A stretch of DNA of 59,013 bases from an uncultured beta proteobacterium. Its GTDB lineage: Bacteria; Pseudomonadota; Gammaproteobacteria; Burkholderiales; Burkholderiaceae_C. The stretch is from positions 1 through 59,013 of the forward strand of contig CAISLN010000059.1 of NCBI GenBank assembly GCA_903886275.1, read 5' to 3'. The notes below the pieces were generated by a model, which made no database searches, was not told the origin of the DNA, and worked only from the letters and a program-made list of their open reading frames with translations. How positions within the stretch are numbered: position 1 is the first letter of the stretch; each line of letters begins with the position of its first letter. The position numbers and the translations under genes were made by a program. This document shows, piece after piece, positions 52,278-59,013 of this stretch.

Positions 52278-53657
52278 ATGCAGAAACATCCCCTCCACCT
52301 GGCCATCCTGGCCTGCTTCGGCTGCCTGGCCCTGGGTGCCCCGGCCCAGGCAGCGTCGCTTGACGAACTGCAAGCCGAGATCCAGGCCCAAAGGGCCCGT
52401 CTTGAAAGGCTAGAGGAACAGCTGCAGGCGACTGCCGCTACCGCAGCGGTCGCCACCAGGAAGGCGGAACAGGCCACCAAGGCTGTGGCTGACGCACCCG
52501 TTGCGGCCAAGGGCAGCGGCCTGTCCATGCCCAGTGGCCTGAGCATCTACGGCATTGTGGATGCCGGCATCGAAATCGGCGATTACGGCCAGGGCGCCAA
52601 GACCCGCGTGCAGAGCGGCCTGGGCTCGGCCAGCCGGCTCGGCTTCAAGGGGGAGCGCAGTTTCGGTGACGATCTGAGCGCCTACTTCCAGCTCGAGACC
52701 GGCATTTCCATCGACAACGGACAGAACACCGGCCACTCCAGCAACGTCAGCAATCCGGGCGCAGGCACCGCTTCATCTGCCGCACCCAACACCACCGGCA
52801 TCGCCATTTTTTCGCGCAACACCTTCGTCGGCCTGAAGGACAAAAAGTTCGGCGATATCCGCATCGGCCGAGACTACGCACCGATCTACTCCATCACCAG
52901 CGCCTCGGACCCTTTCACCATCGGTGGCGCCACCGCCTTCCGTTTATGGTCCAGCGCAGCGGCCAGCCGGTTTGACAACGGCGTCTTCTACACATCCCCG
53001 ACGCTGGCCGGATTCCAGGGCAAGATTGCCTACTCGGCCGGCATGGAAAACAACAGCAAGTCCGATGTCGGCGTCACCGGCGGAGCACCACTCAACAGCG
53101 CCACCGGCCCGAGCGACGAAGGCAAGGGCATCAGCGCCAGCCTGACCTACAGCAACGGCCCGCTCTTTGTCGGCGCCGGCTACCTGTCCTTCCTGCGCAC
53201 CGGCACCGTCACCGCACCGGCTACGGAAAATATCAACCGCGCTGCCTACAACCTGGCCGCCACCTACGATTTGAAATACGCCAAGTTGTACGGCCAGTTC
53301 CTGCACGGTGAAGACACCCAGAAGGGTGCCGCCACCAACAAGAGCCTGGACCGCGATATCTGGTGGCTGGGCGCATCCGTTCCGTTTAAGGATCGCCATA
53401 CCGTGCGCGTGGTTTACAGCCACCTCGACGACCGCCTGAAAACCGACCGCGACTCCGACCACATCGGCCTGGGCTATGAATTCGCGCTCGATAAGCAGAC
53501 CGACCTCTACGCATACTATGCGCAGGTCACCAACAAGAATGGCGGTCAGAACTCGCTCTGCGCCGGCGGCACCTGCCAGGGTTATGACAAGGACTCTGGC
53601 CTGCCGGCCGACTTCACGCCCAGCTCGCTGATGTTCGGCGCCCGCTACCGCTTCTGA
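52278..53657 (+). CDS. Gram-negative porin with N-terminal coiled coil
   Basis: 459 residues. The signal peptide ends near APAQA|ASLDE. A short helical coiled-coil segment (DELQAEIQAQRARLERLEEQ) and an Ala-rich linker follow, then a trimeric porin beta-barrel beginning LSIYGIVDAGIEIGDYG and ending with the outer-membrane C-terminal Phe (FGARYRF). The coiled coil resembles the periplasmic trimerisation or peptidoglycan-anchoring extension of some beta-proteobacterial porins. AAAAGGAG precedes the ATG at 52278. It is cotranscribed or coregulated with the ABC genes behind it. Confidence 0.9.
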   Translation: MQKHPLHLAILACFGCLALGAPAQAASLDELQAEIQAQRARLERLEEQLQATAATAAVATRKAEQATKAVADAPVAAKGSGLSMPSGLSIYGIVDAGIEIGDYGQGAKTRVQSGLGSASRLGFKGERSFGDDLSAYFQLETGISIDNGQNTGHSSNVSNPGAGTASSAAPNTTGIAIFSRNTFVGLKDKKFGDIRIGRDYAPIYSITSASDPFTIGGATAFRLWSSAAASRFDNGVFYTSPTLAGFQGKIAYSAGMENNSKSDVGVTGGAPLNSATGPSDEGKGISASLTYSNGPLFVGAGYLSFLRTGTVTAPATENINRAAYNLAATYDLKYAKLYGQFLHGEDTQKGAATNKSLDRDIWWLGASVPFKDRHTVRVVYSHLDDRLKTDRDSDHIGLGYEFALDKQTDLYAYYAQVTNKNGGQNSLCAGGTCQGYDKDSGLPADFTPSSLMFGARYRF

Positions 53658-53763
53658 CGGCCCACCCAAAAGAAATTAAAGTGCCATGACGGGCTGGCCG
53701 CGAAAGCCGTTCGCAGGGCAGCCCACCACAACCCCCGTACAAAACCAACAAGTAGGAGACACC

Positions 53764-54858
53764 ATGAAACTGACTCGTCGCAACTTCCACAGCAGCCTCG
53801 CGGCTGGCATTTTTTCCGTCGCACTGGGCACCAGTACCCCACTGCTCGCGCAGTCGGCGCCCGACCTGATAGCTGCCGCCCAGAAGGAAGGCAAGCTCTC
53901 CATTTACGGCGTGACCGACAATGAACAGGCCAACCATCTGATCCGCGAATTCCGCACGCTCTACCCCGCCATCCAGGTGGAGTACAGCAACATGAGTACC
54001 ACCGAGCTGTACAACCGGTTCATCTCCGAAATGGCTGCCGGCAGTTCTGCGGACGTCACCTGGTCCTCGTCCATGGATCTGCAGGTCAAGCTGGTCAACG
54101 ACGGCTACGCGCAGCCCCACAAATCGCCGGAGACCGCCAAGCTGCCGGAATGGGCCAACTGGAAGAACGAGGCATTCGGCACTACCTACGAGCCCATAGG
54201 CTTCGTCTACAACAAGCGTCTGGTGCCGGCTGCCGATGTGCCGCAAAGCCACGCCGACTTCATCAAGCTGCTGACCACGCAGGCCGACAAATACAAGGGC
54301 AAGGTCACCACCTATGACCCGGAAAAATCGGGCGTCGGCTTCATGCTGGTGTCGCAGGACAAACAGGTCAACGGCGCCGGCTATGCCGATTTGCTCAAGG
54401 CCTTTGGCGGCGTCCAGGTGCGGGTACAGGCGTCCACCGGCACGATGATGGAACGTATCGCCTCCGGCGAGAACCTGATCGGCTACAACCTCAATGCCGC
54501 CTACGCACTGACCCGCGCCAAGAAGGACCCGGCTATCGGCATCGTGCTGCCCAAGGACTACACGCTGGTCATCAGCCGCGTCATGTTCATTGCCAAGAAT
54601 GCGAAGAACCCGAACGCCGCCAAGCTGTGGTTGGATTTTGTGCTCTCAACCAAGGGCCAGGAAATCATCGCCAACAAGGCTGACCTCTACGCTATTCGTC
54701 CCGATGTCGAAGGCGAAACCACTGCCAGCGGCCTGAAAAAGCAGCTCGGCGACGCGCTGCGTCCGGTACCGATTGGCACCGGCCTGCTGACCTATCTGGA
54801 TCAGGCCAAACGCCTCGATTTTCTCAAGCAGTGGAACGGCGCCGTCAAGGCGAAATAA
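53764..54858 (+). CDS. ABC transporter substrate-binding protein (Fbp/AfuA-type fold, not iron-type)
   Basis: 364 residues. Twin-arginine-like signal peptide (MKLTRRNFHSSLAAGIF), then a type-2 binding fold: GKLSIYGVTDNEQANHLI, YNRFISEMAAGSSADVTWSS, GTTYEPIGFVYNKRLVP. In ferric FbpA proteins two adjacent tyrosines bind iron; the corresponding stretch here reads IGYNLNAAYALTRAKKDP, with no YY pair. An organic or phosphorylated substrate is more likely, as for AfuA sugar phosphates. First of the three ABC genes; GGAG precedes the ATG. Confidence 0.85.
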   Translation: MKLTRRNFHSSLAAGIFSVALGTSTPLLAQSAPDLIAAAQKEGKLSIYGVTDNEQANHLIREFRTLYPAIQVEYSNMSTTELYNRFISEMAAGSSADVTWSSSMDLQVKLVNDGYAQPHKSPETAKLPEWANWKNEAFGTTYEPIGFVYNKRLVPAADVPQSHADFIKLLTTQADKYKGKVTTYDPEKSGVGFMLVSQDKQVNGAGYADLLKAFGGVQVRVQASTGTMMERIASGENLIGYNLNAAYALTRAKKDPAIGIVLPKDYTLVISRVMFIAKNAKNPNAAKLWLDFVLSTKGQEIIANKADLYAIRPDVEGETTASGLKKQLGDALRPVPIGTGLLTYLDQAKRLDFLKQWNGAVKAK

Positions 54859-54937
54859 GGACGCCGTCGGCCCGGCCCGGACCTGTGAGCCTTCACGGGC
54901 CCGGGCCACTATCCACCGCAAACCCAAGGTGAAACCT

Positions 54938-56608
54938 ATGTTGCAGACATTGCCCAGGCGGGTAGTGGTGAGCTTGCTCGCCTTATCCGTCTTCTTCCCG
55001 CTCGGCCTGGTGATTTACCAGAGTGTGCTGTCCGGCCCCTTCTTCATGAAGACCGCCAGCCTCAGTCTGGAATCTTTCGTCTTCATTTTCGAGGACCCTG
55101 ACTTCTGGCTGGCCACGAAAAACACCCTGATCGTCGCCGTTGGCATGAGCGCCATCGCCATTCCGCTGGGCGCCATTCTCGCCTTCATCATGGTGCGCAC
55201 CGACCTGCCCGGACGCCGCTGGCTGGAGGCGCCCATCCTCATTCCGATCTTTGTCTCGCCGGTGGTGCTGGGCTTCGGCTATGTGGTCTCGCTGGGCCCG
55301 GTGGGATTTTTTTCGGTGTGGTTTGAGTCGATCTTCGGTGGTGTGCCGTGGAACATCTACTCGCTGGGCTCCATTGCGGTCATCGCCGGACTAACCCATG
55401 TGCCGCACGTCTATCTCTACTCTTCGGCTGCTCTGCGCAATCTCGGCTCCGATGTCGAGGAAGCGGCCCGCCTGTCGGGCGCCAGCCCGTTTCGCGTGGC
55501 CCGCGATGTCTCTCTCCCCATGGTTTCACCGGCGCTGCTGTATGTCGGCGTGCTGGTGTTTTTCCTCGGCTTCGAGATCTTCGGCCTGCCGCTGATCCTG
55601 GGTGATCCGGAAGGCCATCTGGTGCTCACCACCTATCTCTACAAGCTGACCAACAAGCTGGGCACACCGTCCTACCACTTGATGGCAGCGGTGGCGACCT
55701 GCATCGTGGCCGTCACCTTCCCGCTGGTGTTGTTGCAGCGCTTTTTGCTCAAGTCGGCCCAGCGCTATGTGTCGATAAAGGGCAAGTCATCCCGCCAGCG
55801 TCCGCTCGCCCTGGGTGGCTGGAAGTGGGTGGCTCTGGCGGTGATTGGTGCCTGGCTTTTCCTCAGCATCTTCGTGCCCATTGCCGGGGTGGCGCTGCGC
55901 TCCGTGGTCACCAGTTGGGGCTCCGGCGTGAATATCCTGGAAGTCCTGACGTTGGACCATTTTCGCGCCGTGTTCGAGGAGCCGACGATGATCCGCTCCA
56001 TCGTCAATTCCGTTTTGATAGGCACGCTGGGCGGCGCCGTTGCTGTGGGCTGCTACCTGCTGATTGGCCTGGCCACCCACCGCCAGCCGGATGGCATGTC
56101 GCGCTTTGTGGACTACGTCATCCTCACCCCGCGCGCCGTTCCGGGTCTGATGGCCGGGCTGGCGGTGTTCTGGGTTTTTCTCTTTGTGCCTTTCCTGGCC
56201 CCCTTGCGCTCGACGCTGATTTCGGTGTGGTTTGCCTATTCGGTGGTCTGGCTGGCCTACGGCATGCGCCTGATCCAGAGTGCCCTGATGCAGGTCGGCC
56301 CGGAACTGGAAGAGGCCGCCCGTCTGGTCGGTGCCTCGCGCTCCAGGGTCTCACGCGACATCACCGTGCCGCTGATCCGAAACGGCCTGCTCGGCTCCTG
56401 GCTGCTGATCTTCATGATCTTCGAGCGCGAATACTCGACCGGCGTTTATCTGCTGTCGCCCGGCACCGAGGTCATCGGTGCGCAAATCGTTTCCCTGTGG
56501 GCTTCGGGCGCCGTCGATGTGGTGGCCGCCCTGTCCTTGATCAACATGCTGCTGGTCGGCATCGGCCTGGCCCTTGCCTTGCGTTTCGGAGTAAAACTTC
56601 ATGACTGA
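54938..56608 (+). CDS. ABC transporter permease, two fused domains (FbpB/AfuB type)
   Basis: 556 residues with about twelve transmembrane segments in two homologous halves. Each half has an EAA loop: EEAARLSGASPFRVARDVSL and EEAARLVGASRSRVSRDITV. The fused layout is typical of the iron/phosphonate/sugar-phosphate class. The ATG at 54938 with AAGGTG upstream is chosen over a GTG at 54929. The 3' end overlaps the ATPase gene by eight bases. Confidence 0.9.
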   Translation: MLQTLPRRVVVSLLALSVFFPLGLVIYQSVLSGPFFMKTASLSLESFVFIFEDPDFWLATKNTLIVAVGMSAIAIPLGAILAFIMVRTDLPGRRWLEAPILIPIFVSPVVLGFGYVVSLGPVGFFSVWFESIFGGVPWNIYSLGSIAVIAGLTHVPHVYLYSSAALRNLGSDVEEAARLSGASPFRVARDVSLPMVSPALLYVGVLVFFLGFEIFGLPLILGDPEGHLVLTTYLYKLTNKLGTPSYHLMAAVATCIVAVTFPLVLLQRFLLKSAQRYVSIKGKSSRQRPLALGGWKWVALAVIGAWLFLSIFVPIAGVALRSVVTSWGSGVNILEVLTLDHFRAVFEEPTMIRSIVNSVLIGTLGGAVAVGCYLLIGLATHRQPDGMSRFVDYVILTPRAVPGLMAGLAVFWVFLFVPFLAPLRSTLISVWFAYSVVWLAYGMRLIQSALMQVGPELEEAARLVGASRSRVSRDITVPLIRNGLLGSWLLIFMIFEREYSTGVYLLSPGTEVIGAQIVSLWASGAVDVVAALSLINMLLVGIGLALALRFGVKLHD

Positions 56609-57668
56609 TAAAACCATCCTGACCGTCAACAACCTCGCGCTGTCCTACGGCAGCAACCCCATCCTCAAGGGCGTCTCGATGCAGCTTCGTCGCGGCGAGG
56701 TGGTGTCCCTGCTAGGCCCCTCGGGCAGCGGCAAGACGACGCTGCTGCGCGCCGTGGCCGGCCTAGAGCAGCCGCACGAGGGCAGCGTCACCATTGCCGG
56801 GCGCAGCATCTATGACGCCGCCACCGGCACCGACATACCGGCCGAAAAACGTGAACTCGGCCTGGTGTTTCAGTCCTACGCGCTGTGGCCGCACAAGACG
56901 GTGTTTGAGAACGTGGCCTACCCGCTCAAGTTGCGCAAGGTGGCCCGCCACGAGATCCTCCAGCGCGTGCAAGAGGCGCTTAAAAACCTCGGCCTCGACC
57001 AACTAGCCGAACGCTACCCGCACCAGTTGTCGGGCGGTCAGCAGCAGCGCGTCTCGATTGCCCGGGCCCTGGTGTACAACCCGCCGGTCATCCTGCTCGA
57101 TGAGCCGCTCTCCAACCTCGATGCCAAGATGCGCGAGGAAGCCCGTGCCTGGCTGCGCAACCTGATCGTCGAAATGCAGTTGTCGGCGCTGGTGGTCACC
57201 CACGACCAGTCGGAGGCCATGGCGATGTCCGACCGCATCCTGTTGCTCAACGGTGGCGTCATCGAACAACAGGGTGTGCCGCAGGAGATGTACAGCCAGC
57301 CACAAACCTACTTCGTTGCCGACTTCATGGGCAGCAACAACACCATGAAGGGCCGCATCAGCGACATCCGTGGCGACAGTGCCCGGGTTGACCTGGACAA
57401 CGGCATTTCGGTGTGGGGCCTGCGGCGCACCAACGCCACCATAGGCCAGGCCGTCAAGGCGGTCATCCGCGTCGAACAGATGCGTCTGGCAGACGGTCCG
57501 GGCGAACACCGTACGGAGATCGAACTCACCACCTCCATGTTCCTGGGCGACCGCTTTGAATATGTCTTTCACGCCGGATGCGACCTGTTGCGTGCCTGGG
57601 GCAAAAGCCAGGAAGCACCGGGCAAGCGCTGGCTGGAGTTCCCACCGGACGCCGTCTGGGTCTTCTGA
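56601..57668 (+). CDS. ABC transporter ATP-binding protein (FbpC/PotA-like)
   Basis: 355 residues. Walker A GPSGSGKTTLLRAVAGLE, signature LSGGQQQRVSIARAL, Walker B VILLDEPLSNLDAKMREEAR, and a C-terminal TOBE-like domain (about residues 245-355). It powers the preceding permease. Translation is coupled to the permease by the overlap. Confidence 0.92.
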   Translation: MTDKTILTVNNLALSYGSNPILKGVSMQLRRGEVVSLLGPSGSGKTTLLRAVAGLEQPHEGSVTIAGRSIYDAATGTDIPAEKRELGLVFQSYALWPHKTVFENVAYPLKLRKVARHEILQRVQEALKNLGLDQLAERYPHQLSGGQQQRVSIARALVYNPPVILLDEPLSNLDAKMREEARAWLRNLIVEMQLSALVVTHDQSEAMAMSDRILLLNGGVIEQQGVPQEMYSQPQTYFVADFMGSNNTMKGRISDIRGDSARVDLDNGISVWGLRRTNATIGQAVKAVIRVEQMRLADGPGEHRTEIELTTSMFLGDRFEYVFHAGCDLLRAWGKSQEAPGKRWLEFPPDAVWVF

Positions 57669-57727
57669 GCCAAGCGGCACACTTCTGCCCTGCGTTGCGT
57701 CGCAGGTACCTGAGCCACAATCCGGCC

Positions 57728-58048
57728 ATGCCCACACCCTATCTCAGCGAAACCCAAGCCCCGGCGCGAGCCGAAGTGGATGCCCTGGCGGGCCTGACCC
57801 TGCTCGAATTCGGCACCAGCTGGTGCGGCCATTGCCGCGCCGCCCAGCCCGCGTTGGCCGAGGTGCTTTCACAGCATCCGCAATGGCGCCATTTGAAGGT
57901 GGACGATGGACCGGGTCGCCCGCTGGGGCGCAGCTACCGCGTCAAGCAATGGCCCACGCTGGTGCTGCTGCGTGACGGCCAGGAAGTCGCGCGCCTGGTG
58001 CGCCCCACGCAAGCCGCCGACATTTCGGCCGCACTGAACAGCGCATGA
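57728..58048 (+). CDS. Thioredoxin-family protein
   Basis: 106 residues. The thioredoxin fold has the redox site FGTSWCGHCRAAQPAL (a CGHC motif, as in some disulfide isomerases and stand-alone thioredoxins) and the cis-Pro in VKQWPTLVLLRDG. No signal peptide, so cytoplasmic. The ATG at 57728 is chosen from the domain start. It overlaps the next gene by four bases. Confidence 0.88.
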   Translation: MPTPYLSETQAPARAEVDALAGLTLLEFGTSWCGHCRAAQPALAEVLSQHPQWRHLKVDDGPGRPLGRSYRVKQWPTLVLLRDGQEVARLVRPTQAADISAALNSA

Positions 58049-58737
58049 CAAGCGCCGCCGTGGCCGCGCTGCTGCAGCAGATTGAGGCTGCACTGCGCCC
58101 GCTGGCCGATGCGGCGCAGGCCCTGCCCATGCGCGCCTACATGCTGGACCAGTTTTCGTTTTTGGGCCTACGCGCCACCCCACGCCGCCAGGCCCTGCGC
58201 GGCTTGCCCCGGCTGAACCACTGGACTGCGCCCGAGTTGCTGGCGCTGGCCGAAGCCCTGTGGGACCTGCCCGAGCGCGAATTCCAGTATGTGGCGGTGG
58301 ACCTGCTGGGCAAATACCACCGACAGCTTGACCTGAAAAGCCTGCCGCGCTTGCTGCAACTGGTGCAGCGCCATGCGTGGTGGGACACCGTGGATGGGCT
58401 CGCCGGTGTGGTGGGCGACATGGTGTTGCAGGCGCGGGGCGGCAAGCAGGATGGACAGCGCCCGATGGATGCGTGCCTGCTTCACTCCAACCGGTGGGTG
58501 CGCCGCGTAGCCATGCTGCACCAACTGGGATGGAAGGCGCAGACCGACGAGGCAAGGTTGCTGCGCTACGCGCTGACGCTGGCCCCTGAAACAGACTTCT
58601 TCATCCGAAAAGCCATCGGCTGGGCGCTGCGCGACTACGCCCGCACCAGACCCGAGACCGTGCGCGCCTTTTTGTCAGCGCACGCGCAACAGCTGTCGGG
58701 CCTAACGCGCCGTGAGGCGGGAAAACACCTGGGCTGA
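58045..58737 (+). CDS. DNA alkylation repair protein (AlkD-like HEAT-repeat glycosylase)
   Basis: 230 residues, all helical, with HEAT-like repeats: LPEREFQYVAVDLLGKYHRQ, HAWWDTVDGLAGVVGDMVL, LHSNRWVRRVAMLHQLGW and FFIRKAIGWALRDYARTRPE. The WD pair and the Arg in the last repeats match the AlkD catalytic cleft. AlkD excises N3- and N7-alkylated purines. It is translationally coupled to the thioredoxin-like gene. Confidence 0.88.
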   Translation: MTSAAVAALLQQIEAALRPLADAAQALPMRAYMLDQFSFLGLRATPRRQALRGLPRLNHWTAPELLALAEALWDLPEREFQYVAVDLLGKYHRQLDLKSLPRLLQLVQRHAWWDTVDGLAGVVGDMVLQARGGKQDGQRPMDACLLHSNRWVRRVAMLHQLGWKAQTDEARLLRYALTLAPETDFFIRKAIGWALRDYARTRPETVRAFLSAHAQQLSGLTRREAGKHLG

Positions 58738-59013
58738 TCGGCGGAAGGACTGCGGTTGCCGCAGGGTCGCTTTGCTGTGAAAGGGGCCATAGCCGTCACA
58801 GGATTTGATCGCTTGTGCGTCAGGTCTAGGCTGGGAGCGGGTATTCACGCGACTCAGTCGTAAGTCATGTCAGCCGCGATAGGAGCCGTTCACCACAGGC
58901 CGCTTTGGGGGGCCATGTCAGGCAGACTGCCGCCCCGCACAGTACATGGGCCGCAAGAATCGTGAGACTGGCCCCAGATCAGTGTTTATGGCCTTCTTCG
59001 GGGTCGTCCTGCA
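58738..59013. other. Right-end intergenic region
   Basis: 276 bases with no convincing complete gene. On the minus strand the last 35 bases could encode a C-terminal tail ending EEGHKH followed by a stop (58979-59011), which would be the end of a gene outside the window, but it is too short to be sure. Confidence 0.35.

Noticed and set aside
53764..54858. Annotation as ferric iron-binding protein FbpA
   Set aside because: The adjacent tyrosines that bind Fe(III) are missing, and no Fur-like site or siderophore gene is nearby.
1..59013. CRISPR arrays, tRNA or rRNA genes, prophage, restriction or toxin-antitoxin systems
   Set aside because: No repeat-spacer pattern, tRNA cloverleaf, rRNA sequence or defence-gene motif was recognised on either strand.

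Overview
The window (59 kb, GC-rich) reads as a chromosomal segment of a betaproteobacterium, most likely Burkholderiales and near Comamonadaceae (Rhodoferax/Polaromonas-like). The clues are the order mnmG-rsmG-lysE-parA-hydrolase-parB, an 84-residue IF-1, RdgC, DUF2189/DUF2788 proteins, and GC-rich palindromic repeats of a type I recall from that family. The taxonomic call is inference from recall, not a database result. I saw no tRNA, rRNA, CRISPR array or prophage. The only mobile element is the end of an IS4-family insertion sequence at the left edge.

Layout. 1-140: end of an IS50/Tn5-like insertion sequence. 0.4-5.0 kb, minus strand: a five-gene operon of ABC ATPase, two permeases, NMT1/THI5-like binding protein and TetR regulator. 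A near-perfect RutR-type operator sits upstream of it, pointing to pyrimidine-type uptake. The first permease carries a tandem in-frame repeat element. 5.3-12.7 kb: a ribose-type sugar ABC operon with RbsD, divergent from an SDR plus a phytanoyl-CoA-dioxygenase-like gene, and a LacI-type regulator. 12.7-21.2 kb, minus strand: cobalamin adenosyltransferase, then the chromosome-segregation block (HD-GYP, methyltransferase, parB, hydrolase, parA, lysE, rsmG, mnmG) with three parS sites. 21.4-33.6 kb: GMC oxidoreductase, cytochrome b561, GST, MFS, hemerythrin, copper ATPase plus HMA chaperone, pirin, RdgC, Spy-like protein, a glutaredoxin-fold protein without catalytic cysteines, and small membrane proteins.

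33.7-39 kb: a diguanylate cyclase, then a 517-bp non-coding stretch, then minCDE and a receiver/HD-GYP protein. The non-coding stretch holds three perfect DnaA boxes, one imperfect box, strong hairpins and an A+T-rich flank. With three parS sites 16-17 kb away it is a good candidate for the chromosomal replication origin, although dnaA is not in the window.

39.4-44.7 kb: housekeeping and assorted genes (TANGO2, Lrp/AsnC, FMN-binding protein, glutamine amidotransferase, infA, Gfo/Idh/MocA oxidoreductase, VOC protein). 44.8-49.9 kb: an oxidative, non-phosphorylating pentose pathway (sugar dehydrogenase, sugar-acid dehydratase, 2-keto-3-deoxy acid dehydratase, semialdehyde dehydrogenase) that should end at 2-oxoglutarate. 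50.0-57.7 kb: a TctDE-like two-component system divergent from a porin and a three-gene ABC importer whose binding protein lacks the iron-binding tyrosine pair. 57.7-58.7 kb: thioredoxin-like and AlkD-like proteins. The last 275 bases hold no convincing gene.
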